Below the pieces are notes generated by a model. It ran no database searches, was not told where the DNA came from, and worked only from the letters and a program-made list of their open reading frames with translations. A program made the translations under genes and the position numbers. A stretch of 24,016 nt of DNA from Verrucomicrobiota bacterium (GTDB taxonomy: Bacteria > Verrucomicrobiota > Verrucomicrobiia > Chthoniobacterales > Terrimicrobiaceae). Position 1 is the first letter of the stretch. Every line of letters begins with the position of its first letter. The stretch is from positions 1 through 24,016 of the forward strand of contig JAPLTI010000129.1 in the NCBI GenBank assembly GCA_026398285.1, read 5' to 3'. Below are positions 1-6,673 of the stretch, piece by piece.

Positions 1-70
1 TGGCGGAGCTTTCCAGTCTTGGGTCAAGCCGGAGGTTGACCCTCCAAGGATTTGCGCGCTGCCGCGCGGG
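1..70. repeat. Hairpin-containing dispersed repeat, copy beside the Rpn gene
   Basis: Two inverted repeats are visible. The first has perfect 7-base arms GGGTCAA/TTGACCC (21-42). The second is GCGCG-CTGC-CGCGC (54-67). The second ends 8 bases before the stop codon of the minus-strand Rpn gene. The same GC hairpin occurs at 9449-9462 and 9756-9769, and a variant at 20717-20730. A looser version of the GGGTC...GACCC hairpin occurs in the 57-bp repeats at 9687 and 20648. It may act as a transcription end for the Rpn gene, but there is no clear T-run. The element may continue to the left of the window. Confidence 0.5.
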
Positions 71-75
71 TCGAC

Positions 76-1095
76 TCAGAGTTCGGCTGCGAAGGATTCG
101 ATGTCGGCGCTGGTGATAGCGGCGCGGTGCAGGTGCGTAAGTTTTTTGGTGTCGATGATTGTCTCTATTTCCTCACGCAGACCCTCTGGCACTCGCTGGA
201 AGCGGATTTCTAACGCTTCGAGGATGTCTTGTTGCTTGGAGAAGATCAGACCTTCTTGGTGGCCTTCCTGACGCCCTTCTTGGTGGCCTTCTTGACGGCC
301 TTGTTGACGACCTTTGCGGATGCCTTCTTGGCGGAATTGTTCGGCGAGTGACATGGCGTTTTTACTGAGTTTCGGGTTGCGTAGTGTTTTTAGTCTCCTG
401 CGAAAGGCGGGCTTGTCAAGGTCTCGGTCTAGGATGTAGCGCATTAGCATCTCGAAAGAAGCCGATGGCAACTGGATCAGCAACGATTCGTCCCAGACCG
501 TGTCGTCCAGCAGAGCTTGGAGTTTCTCCGCTTTCAAAGCGCGCAGGGTGAGAATACCCATCGGCGTGCCGAGGATTTTTTCGAAAGGCATGCGAAACAA
601 CTCCACAAGCTGGAATTCGAAGTCGGGGATGTGTTTTTTCATCTCCCCTGCCCCTTCGGGAATGTCGATGAAGTCGGCGAAGCGGGTGGAGCTTTTCCAC
701 GGTTTGTTGTCCTGCGCAAGGACGAGCGGCAGGATGGGCGGGAGTTTCGTGGCACCAGGATTGGTGCGTAGGTAATCGTTCCAAATGCGGACCATGTAGG
801 TGAGCAGGCGCAGGCCGATGAAGGGGTCTTCCTGATTCTGGTGCTCGAAGAGAATGTAGAGAAAGGCGGGTTGGCCGTCTATTTTTACGGTGAAGAGAAG
901 GTCACTCGAGGTGGCGGCAAACTCGGGGTCGATGAAACTGCCGCTCACAAGAGTCAACGAGTTCCAATCCATGCGGCGGGCGAGCTTGCGCGGGAGATGG
1001 CTTTCCAGAAAGGCGCGGGCGTTGTCGGGGTCTGAAAAGGTCGATTTGACGAGCTTGTCGTGGGGGTGATGCAGAGGACTCTCAGGCCGGGACAT
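76..1095 (-). CDS. Rpn family PD-(D/E)XK nuclease / putative transposase (Transposase_31)
   Basis: 339-residue protein. The N-terminus has the family signature PHDKLVKSTFSDPDNARAFL. The nuclease core follows, with acidic D65 in SDLLFTV and E84-H-Q86 in LFEHQNQED, matching the D...ExQ/K core of Rpn proteins. These proteins promote RecA-independent recombination and cut DNA. The family's usual QEG-rich segment near residues 255-278 is followed by a charged C-terminal helix region (EALEIRFQRVPEGLREEIETI). I chose ATG at 1095 because the family begins near this Met; the frame stays open to 1203 but the extra residues look unrelated. The gene is divergent from the LacI gene with 127 bp between. 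A shortened relative lies at 9778-10090. Function in this genome is inferred from family only. Confidence 0.88.
   Translation of the reverse strand: MSRPESPLHHPHDKLVKSTFSDPDNARAFLESHLPRKLARRMDWNSLTLVSGSFIDPEFAATSSDLLFTVKIDGQPAFLYILFEHQNQEDPFIGLRLLTYMVRIWNDYLRTNPGATKLPPILPLVLAQDNKPWKSSTRFADFIDIPEGAGEMKKHIPDFEFQLVELFRMPFEKILGTPMGILTLRALKAEKLQALLDDTVWDESLLIQLPSASFEMLMRYILDRDLDKPAFRRRLKTLRNPKLSKNAMSLAEQFRQEGIRKGRQQGRQEGHQEGRQEGHQEGLIFSKQQDILEALEIRFQRVPEGLREEIETIIDTKKLTHLHRAAITSADIESFAAEL
253..312 (-). repeat. Short tandem repeat coding for the QEG-rich stretch of the Rpn protein
   Basis: Two near-identical 24-bp units lie at 253-276 and 277-300, followed by a degenerate half unit. On the minus strand they encode GRQEGHQE-type octapeptides. 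The truncated Rpn copy near 9950 has only REEG here, so the number of units differs between the two copies. Slippage in such a repeat would lengthen or shorten the linker without changing frame. Confidence 0.7.
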
Positions 1096-1207
1096 GGTGG
1101 CGATCGTTGGTAACCACACGCGCCGGGTCAAAAGATGGATTGTGACGATTTTGACAAGTTGGGCAGCAGAGGATTTCGACTTGTGGCCTTGAGATAAAAG
1201 CAATTAA

Positions 1208-1220
1208 TGTTACGCTAACA
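1208..1220. promoter_or_regulatory. Candidate LacI-type operator in front of the LacI gene
   Basis: TGTTACGCTAACA is a perfect inverted repeat, TGTTA-N3-TAACA, ending 2 bases before the LacI start codon. The same pattern occurs at 6612-6624 and, with one mismatch, at 9199-9211, both in intergenic DNA before minus-strand genes. Five-base arms TGTTA/TAACA resemble known LacI/GntR-family operators. The position suggests autoregulation; a bound protein would also block the start region. The binding protein is inferred, not shown. Confidence 0.6.
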
Positions 1221-1222
1221 AA

Positions 1223-2278
1223 ATGTCCCGACCATCCCTCAATGACATCGCTCTCGCGGCAAGTGTGTCGAAAATGACGGTGTCGCGCGTTCTCAGAAAC
1301 CAGCGGAAGGTGGCCAGCGAAACAAGAGAGGCGGTTTTAGCTGCGGCAAAAGAACTCGGGTATGTTCCCGATCCGCAGGTCACTCGGTTGATGCAGCATT
1401 TGAAGTCGTATAAATCGCAACCGATCACTGAGACGATTGCGTTTTTATGGCCGGATGCGACGCGTCATGAGGTGGCCACAAACCCATACCTGAAACTGAT
1501 GGCGACTGGCGCAGAGAGGCGTGCCCGGGAATTGGGGTTTTCCATCGAACATTTCTGGCTCACAGACTCAGGGATGACGCAACGGCGAGTGGACAAGATT
1601 ATTGCCGCACGAGGAATCGAGGGAGTTATCGTGGGTCTACTTGCCCACCATGCCCATCTGGAGATCGAGTTGTCATGGGATCGTCTCTGCACTGTGATGC
1701 TTTGCGAAGGACATTTGGCCCCGCCGTTTCATAAGGTGCAGCATTCGCATTACGACGGCATGGCGACTGCAGTCCGGGAAGTAGCCACCCTCGGCTACCA
1801 GCGCATTGGTTTACAGTTGGATGAACTCCTCGCGGAACGCCTAGATCACCGCTATGAGGCCAGTTTTCTCGTGCAACACCCCCTGGCTTTAAACGACGCA
1901 CAGTCGTTCCTTCTCCTGAAGAAAAACCTGTCGAAACAGGATTTCGGAGCATGGATCAAGGAAACCGAACCGGAGGTGATTCTTTCGCTCGAGTGCCCGC
2001 AACTGCGCGACTGGCTAAAATCCATTTCCACCCCATTAAGCAAAAGGATCAAACTGGCGACGCTGAATTGGATTGATGAAAAGCCGGACTCGGACTTCAT
2101 AGGGGTGAATCAGGACTTCGCGCAACTGGCTTCAAATGCGGTGGATTTAATCACTGCGCATATGCTGCGCAACGATCATGGCATACCGGCCTCTCCGAAG
2201 CTCGTGCTCTCCGAGGGAACCTGGGTGTCAGGCGGTAAAAGTATCCGTAAGCAACCGGCTCGGGGGTCTCGTAGTTAA
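1223..2278 (+). CDS. LacI family DNA-binding transcriptional regulator
   Basis: 351 residues. Residues 3-50 form a typical LacI helix-turn-helix and hinge region: SLNDIALAASVSKMTVSRVL, followed by ASETREAVLAAAKELGYVPDP. From about residue 68 a periplasmic-binding-protein-like effector domain follows (ETIAFLWPD..., GVIVGLL, GYQRIGLQLDE, FIGVNQDFAQLASNAVDLI), so it should sense a small sugar. The ATG at 1223 puts the helix-turn-helix at the very N-terminus as expected. No Shine-Dalgarno is visible; instead an inverted repeat sits at 1208-1220, suggesting autoregulation. The gene ends 2 bp from the convergent glycosidase gene. Matching operator-like sites before 5878-6561 and 6641-9109 point to nearby targets. 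Confidence 0.93.
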   Translation: MSRPSLNDIALAASVSKMTVSRVLRNQRKVASETREAVLAAAKELGYVPDPQVTRLMQHLKSYKSQPITETIAFLWPDATRHEVATNPYLKLMATGAERRARELGFSIEHFWLTDSGMTQRRVDKIIAARGIEGVIVGLLAHHAHLEIELSWDRLCTVMLCEGHLAPPFHKVQHSHYDGMATAVREVATLGYQRIGLQLDELLAERLDHRYEASFLVQHPLALNDAQSFLLLKKNLSKQDFGAWIKETEPEVILSLECPQLRDWLKSISTPLSKRIKLATLNWIDEKPDSDFIGVNQDFAQLASNAVDLITAHMLRNDHGIPASPKLVLSEGTWVSGGKSIRKQPARGSRS

Positions 2279-2285
2279 GCTTAAC
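2274..2285. other. 12-bp palindrome giving stop codons to two convergent genes
   Basis: GTTAAGCTTAAC is a perfect palindrome. It carries TAA for the LacI gene (2276-2278) and TAA on the minus strand for the glycosidase gene (2281-2283). Only 2 bp separate the two coding regions, so there is no room for a normal terminator and the transcripts must overlap unless they end inside coding DNA. Confidence 0.9.
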
Positions 2286-3546
2286 CGAGCAGCGATCCAG
2301 TGGTCGGGTCGATGTTTCGCTTGAGGTTGTCCATCAGGCCCAGCGCCATGACATTCCAACTGAGGAAGCCCGGTTTGAGGAGAGGCTGCCCAGTGTCGCC
2401 GTGGTAGAACTCGTGCAGGCAACCGTTGGTGGTGATGTCGGCGGCAAAGACTCTGATCAGCCGTGAGGCGACTTCGGCGGCTTCTTCGCGATATCCATTG
2501 TCGTTCAGGAAATAGGCGCTCAGGAAAGTGCTCAGCCCCCATACAGGGCCCTGCCAATTGGAGGGGTTGCCGCTCGGATTGTTGTTGTAGATCGGATCGC
2601 GGGCGCTGTGGGAGCGCACGCCGGCATCGGAGAGAAACTCGGAGGCATCCATAAGCCGGTTGCGCAGGGCAAGTGCCTGCTCCGGTGTGGCAAGCCGCGC
2701 CCAGAGTGGGAAGAAAGAGGCCCAGTTGCGGAATTTCACAAAGGTTTCCCAAGTGATCCCCTGGAGAGAGGTCTCGCCGGGATCGGCAAGGCAGTCGATG
2801 TTGTAAAAGAAACCATCCATCTGGTCCCAGTAGCGGTCGCTCACGACGCGTCCCAAGGCATCCGCGCGTTCGCTGAATTCCCCCGCACCCGGCTTGTTGA
2901 GTTTCTTGGCCAACGCGGCCATCGCACGCAGATCGCGGTAGTGCCAGCAGGCGAGGTCGATGCCGGCGCTGGATCTCGGCGGGCGTCCGTAAACGGATGG
3001 ATTGTTGTCGATGCCGTTGCCCTGGAAACCGAGCCAGATGTATTTGCCATCGGGGGCCACGGTCTCGCGCTCATACCAGTTCCGCACGGCGAGCAGCTTT
3101 TCCCAATATGGCTCGACCCATTGGAAATCGCCCATTCTCTCCGCGATGAGGAAGCAGAACTGAGCCTGGAGGGGATAGGGATGGCTCAGGTATTGGAACT
3201 GGCCGTCGGGCGAAGCCATCTTGGGCGGGCGGCCATCCTCGCGGACTCCGTCGAGGAGATTCAGGATCGATCCCTGGCCGCAGGGCAGCGATTCCTCCGG
3301 CATTGCGCAGGCGATGAAGATGCTGTCCCAGTCCCAGAGGTTCTCGTAAATGGCTCCGGGAACGACATAGTGCCGTTTCAATCCGCCGACCGGATTGCGA
3401 ACCATCTTCTTCCAGTGGTTGCCGAGAAACTCATCGGTGATGGCCACGGCCTGATCGAGGTCGGGCATGGGTGTGATGGCTTTGAGCGGTCGAACTCCTT
3501 CGCCGTCGAGGTAGCTGGTGTCGTATTGAACGGGATAATATTTCAT
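2281..3546 (-). CDS. GH63/GH37-like (alpha/alpha)6-barrel glycoside hydrolase (trehalase/MGH1-like)
   Basis: 421 residues with motifs of the trehalase-like clan: NLWDWDSIF at residues 69-77 (general acid Asp region in this clan), NPSGNPSNWQGPVWGLSTF in the last third, then HEFYHGDTGQPL and PGFLSWN, where the Glu of HEFY is the likely base. These motifs are shared by GH63 glucosidases, mannosylglycerate-type hydrolases and GH37 trehalases, so the exact substrate is open; an alpha-linked oligosaccharide is likely. There is no signal peptide, so it probably acts in the cytoplasm. It is downstream of the GH36 gene by 248 bp, hence perhaps not strictly in one operon. An inverted repeat just upstream of its ATG may affect expression. 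Confidence 0.82.
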   Translation of the reverse strand: MKYYPVQYDTSYLDGEGVRPLKAITPMPDLDQAVAITDEFLGNHWKKMVRNPVGGLKRHYVVPGAIYENLWDWDSIFIACAMPEESLPCGQGSILNLLDGVREDGRPPKMASPDGQFQYLSHPYPLQAQFCFLIAERMGDFQWVEPYWEKLLAVRNWYERETVAPDGKYIWLGFQGNGIDNNPSVYGRPPRSSAGIDLACWHYRDLRAMAALAKKLNKPGAGEFSERADALGRVVSDRYWDQMDGFFYNIDCLADPGETSLQGITWETFVKFRNWASFFPLWARLATPEQALALRNRLMDASEFLSDAGVRSHSARDPIYNNNPSGNPSNWQGPVWGLSTFLSAYFLNDNGYREEAAEVASRLIRVFAADITTNGCLHEFYHGDTGQPLLKPGFLSWNVMALGLMDNLKRNIDPTTGSLLG

Positions 3547-3553
3547 AAGGCTG

Positions 3554-3572
3554 TCAGGTCGGTTGAACCTGA
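3554..3572. promoter_or_regulatory. Inverted repeat next to the glycosidase start
   Basis: TCAGGT-N7-ACCTGA has perfect 6-base arms and lies 8-26 bases upstream of the start codon at 3546. It could be an operator half-pair or an mRNA hairpin over the ribosome landing zone. It does not match the TGTTA-type operator of the neighbouring LacI gene. Confidence 0.35.
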
Positions 3573-3630
3573 AAATGGATTTTTAGACAGGAGGACAGGA
3601 TAAGCAGAATCGGAGCGCAGCGGAGAAAGA

Positions 3631-3643
3631 CTGCCAACGGCAG
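3631..3643 (-). terminator. Possible weak terminator after the GH36 gene
   Basis: Hairpin CTGCC-GTT-GGCAG on the minus strand followed by TCTTTCTC, about 150 bases after the GH36 stop codon. The stem is short and the T-run is interrupted. Confidence 0.25.
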
Positions 3644-3794
3644 CCCACCGGGCGAGCAAAGCGAGTCAATTCACAGGATCGGTTTCTGAAAGGGGTGCTT
3701 GGACAAAACGATCCACTGTGATTCGGTGTAATTGATTCACCCTCTGTGCTCTCCGTGTCCTCTGTGGTTAATTCCGCTGGATTCAGGTTGAAAT

Positions 3795-5743
3795 TCAGCG
3801 CGTTTCGATCTGCAGCAGGCGGGCGGTGTGTTCCTTGGCGAGGGTCACGCTCAGGAGACCGGATTTCTCATTCCATTTCCAAAACGGTGAGGCCTTGGCT
3901 GGGAACCCGACGCTGATTTGCGGTTTCTTGCCTCGAAGTTCTGGCAATGGGATGTCTACCGTGCGTTCCTTGCCTGCGAAGCGCCAGACGGCCAGAAGCG
4001 AGGTCTTGCCCGAGACGATGCCGAAGCTCGCCCACGGGGCGCCGAAGCGCGCGAGGCCCATCGGCCAAAACGGCTGACCGCGCCGGATGAGTTTGCGGAT
4101 GGTTTTGTAGTAAGCGATTCCCTCCTTCACCAGCGCCAGGCTGCGGGGGGCGATCTCATGGATGCGTCCGCTTTGGTGAATGCGCAGGAGCAGCGAGTTG
4201 ACCATGTTGAAGATGGTCTCCTCCTCGCCGGCATCCTTGAGCGGGTAGCTCCAGACGGCGGCCTGCTCGGGGGTGACGGCCGAAGCCGAGGCGGCGGCGA
4301 TGATGCCGGTGAGGCGGTAATCGGTCTGATCGCTGGTGGACTGGATGCTGTGATGGCTGAGCGAGGCATAATCCATCCGCATGCCGCCGCTGGCGCAGTT
4401 CTCGACCACGAGGCCGGGATGACGCTCCATCACTGAATCCATCCAGGCAAGGAAGGCGCGGTTGTGCTCCAGCAGGCCGTCGCCGAGAGCATCGGCTTTG
4501 AAATCGGTGCCGGGGCCGGCGTTGATGTTGTAGTCGTTCTTGATGTAGCCGACCCCGTAGTCGCGGATCACACGATCCAGAATGCTGTCGGCATGCTTGC
4601 GAACCTCGGGATTGCGGTAATCGAGTTGATAGCGGCCGTGGTCGCTCACGCGGCGACCGTCCCGCTGGAAAAACCAGGCATCGGGAAACTTCTTTGCCAC
4701 GGGCGAAGTGATGCCGACCACTTCCATCTCGAGCCAGAGTCCGGGAACCATTCCCTTGGCACGGATATGATCCATCAACTTCACGAAGCCGCCGTTCGTG
4801 AAGCGGTCGGGCGATTCCTTCCATTCACCCACTGAGGTCCACCAGGTTTCCTGCAGCGTGGCGAACCATCCGGCATCGACCACGAAATATTCGCAGCCGA
4901 CCTCCGCCGCCGTATCGATGACCGGCAGAAGTTTTTCGGTGGTCGGCTCCGCCATGAGGCAGTTCATGTAATCATTGAAGATGACCGGCATCTTCTCCAT
5001 GTCGGGATGTGGGAGGCGGATCAGTCGGCGCACGGAGTTGAGCGCCAGCAGCGCGCAGGTAAGGCCTCCCTTCACGCGGCCGATGGTGGCGGGCACGGAG
5101 GTGAAGCTCTCCCCCTTGGCCAGCCTCTTGCTCCAGTGGCCTTCGCGGAAGGTGGGGCCGGAGATCAGGACATAGAGTTCGTTGGCGATGTCACTGACTT
5201 CCCAGTGCCAGGAACCGTTGTGCTCGATCTGCCAGAAGAGGGTTTCGCCGGTCTCCAGGTGTTGTCGGCGAGGTGCAGTTGCATTTTCCGATCCCAAGTC
5301 GAGTCACCGCCGAGCGAGGCTCCGGGGAGTGCAGCCGTCGAGACATACTCGAGCAGCACAGGCTCCTTGCCTGTGTTGACCACCTCGGTCCATGAACGCA
5401 GTGCGCCGAATTTACCGAGGACTTGCAGGTGCGAGGTGACCCTGAGTCCACCACCCTCCTGCACGATTTCAAGGTTTGCTCCCAGCGGCGTCTTGCTCTC
5501 GCGATGAGTCTTGTAGCGGAGTTCCCCGGCGGGATTCGTGCCTGTGTATTTGTTGCCGTGGTGGTCGTCCCAATCTCGGCCGTTCGCTTGGACTTCGACC
5601 AAACGGGACCACTTGGTCAGCTTGCTCTCGGGATCCGGCTTGGCCCCTTTGGTAAACGAGAAGTTGAGCAGCTTCACCGGCGCGTCGGCTGCGAAAGCAA
5701 AGAGGAGGTGGAGGCCGTTGGCTTTGAAGGAGTGTGTTTTCAT
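3795..5743 (-). pseudogene. GH36 alpha-galactosidase (melibiase family), split by a single-base frameshift
   Basis: Two overlapping frames together encode about 650 residues of one GH36 enzyme that removes alpha-linked galactose. Frame one starts at ATG 5743 and gives the N-terminal beta-supersandwich (to HLADNTW). Frame two gives the rest from ETGETLFWQIEHNGSWHWEV, including the barrel. Catalytic features are intact: the nucleophile Asp in GYIKNDYNIN (codon near 4534) and the acid/base Asp in STSDQTDYR (near 4329), plus VVDAGWF and VENCASGGMRMDY. One base appears to be missing between 5254 and 5255; adding it restores TW-x-TGETLFWQIE. Taken alone, the frames run 5743-5165 and 5297-3795. There is no signal peptide. 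It lies downstream of the small secreted gene. It could be true decay or a sequencing error, and I favour error because everything else is conserved. Confidence 0.85.
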
Positions 5744-5812
5744 GAGTATTGTGAAGCTGGCAAAGGATTGGTTTTTATTCGGACTGAATCAACAGGGCGC
5801 AATGGAAGAAAT

Positions 5813-5838
5813 TGGCCAAATATCTTGAAATTCGGCCA
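5813..5838. promoter_or_regulatory. Inverted repeat before the GH36 gene
   Basis: Arms TGGCC/GGCCA, extended by AAA/TTC with one G-T pair, around a 10-base loop. It lies in the 134-bp gap between the secreted-protein stop (5878) and the GH36 start (5743). It could be a weak terminator or an operator; the T-run is poor. Confidence 0.3.
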
Positions 5839-5877
5839 TGTTGCGCGCCACCCGCGATGGGCTATCGAACAGTGGTC

Positions 5878-6561
5878 CTAGGAAGCGCTGTTGATGAGCA
5901 CGGTCACTTTTGTTTCGTCGTGGTTGCTGGTCCCGTTTGGGTTGAGCAAGAAATCCACGCAGTCCCCTTCATTCAAATCCACGGAAATAGTGTTGCTGTG
6001 CGGTTCGGCATCTCCATCTCCAATGACGCCAGTGGACCATTTCTCATCCCCGTTGACGCGCAGGATTCCAATGACGCCGGTGTTGTCATGCTGTGGAGTC
6101 TTCTTCAGTCTTTGAAATGTCACCTCGATCTCGGCTTTGCCGGTGTGATTGCTGACCCAGCGCAAACAAGTCCAAGATCCATCATTGCAGGGCATGCACA
6201 GGCCTTTGGAATTGATGTAAGTGTAGAGGTTGAACCATTTCGACCACATATTGTTGAGCTCTGGATGACTTCCACCGAGCGATTCCCGGTCCGTGTAGAG
6301 CTTCATCTGGTTCTTGCTGGAATCGGGGTTGAACTCGCCTTCGTTCTTGGTGAAAAGATAATACCAGTTGTTTTCGCCTTGGGTCTCGGAGTATGCGCTC
6401 GGCCAGGATGCTAATTCCGCAGCTCTTGCCTCTGGCGATACCCCGAGAAAGAGGGCACTTGCGAGCAGTAAAAGCGCCGCAGACCGGGCACGCAATAGAC
6501 GGAGAAACGAACTGGCGGTGGGAGTCTTAATCGAGGCAATGGTGGGAGTATTGGTAATCAT
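5878..6561 (-). CDS. Small secreted beta-sandwich protein of unknown function
   Basis: 227 residues. A signal peptide is clear: basic RLLRARS, hydrophobic AALLLLASALFLGV, then SPEARA before AELASWPSAYS. The mature part looks like one jelly-roll or carbohydrate-binding-like module: RWVSNHTGKAEIEVTFQRL, GVIGILRVNGDEKWSTGVI, ISVDLNEGDCVDFLLNPNGTSNHDETKVTVLI. This pattern of a GD(x)(I/V)DF turn near the C-terminus is common in secreted modules of Verrucomicrobiota and Planctomycetes, which is my recollection and not a search result. I chose ATG 6561; the frame opens at a TTG at 6600. The start lies inside the 133-bp duplicated segment, 50 bp downstream of an operator-like TGTTA-N3-TAACA site. Possible role: extracellular glycan binding. 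Confidence 0.8.
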   Translation of the reverse strand: MITNTPTIASIKTPTASSFLRLLRARSAALLLLASALFLGVSPEARAAELASWPSAYSETQGENNWYYLFTKNEGEFNPDSSKNQMKLYTDRESLGGSHPELNNMWSKWFNLYTYINSKGLCMPCNDGSWTCLRWVSNHTGKAEIEVTFQRLKKTPQHDNTGVIGILRVNGDEKWSTGVIGDGDAEPHSNTISVDLNEGDCVDFLLNPNGTSNHDETKVTVLINSAS

Positions 6562-6673
6562 GGAGAAGGCGAGTTTTAAGCGTGAGAAGATTCCATTCAA
6601 ATGGTAATTCCTGTTACAATAACATCATGTTTTGTGGGCCTCAGCGTTTCCAGCGGAGGGTCGCGATTTCGAG
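6541..6673. repeat. 133-bp direct repeat, copy 1
   Basis: This segment matches 9128-9260 without gaps and with only scattered mismatches. It spans the start of the small secreted gene, the operator-like site and the last 10 codons plus stop of the lipoprotein gene (LEIATLRWKR). In copy 2 the CAT that gives the start codon at 6561 reads GAT. Confidence 0.9.
6612..6624. promoter_or_regulatory. Candidate LacI-type operator before the small secreted gene
   Basis: TGTTACAATAACA, a perfect TGTTA-N3-TAACA inverted repeat, 50 bp upstream of the start at 6561. It shares its arms with the site at 1208-1220 in front of the LacI gene. Confidence 0.6.

Larger units (their letters stand above)
3547..3794. 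other. Intergenic region between the two glycosidase genes
   Basis: 248 bp with no convincing gene. It holds the inverted repeat at 3554-3572, a short hairpin CTGCC-AAC-GGCAG (3631-3643) and a low-complexity CTCTGTG-type stretch near 3741-3770. On the minus strand the hairpin is followed by a T-rich stretch (TCTTTCTC), so it could be a weak terminator for the GH36 transcript. Confidence 0.5.

Noticed and set aside
2608..3603. 331-codon plus-strand open frame over the GH63-like gene
   Set aside because: Antisense to a gene with strong family motifs, with low-complexity composition and no known motif.
6562..6600. Longer start (TTG) for the small secreted protein at 6600
   Set aside because: The added residues are part of the duplicated leader, which is also present upstream of a different gene, and would disturb the signal peptide.
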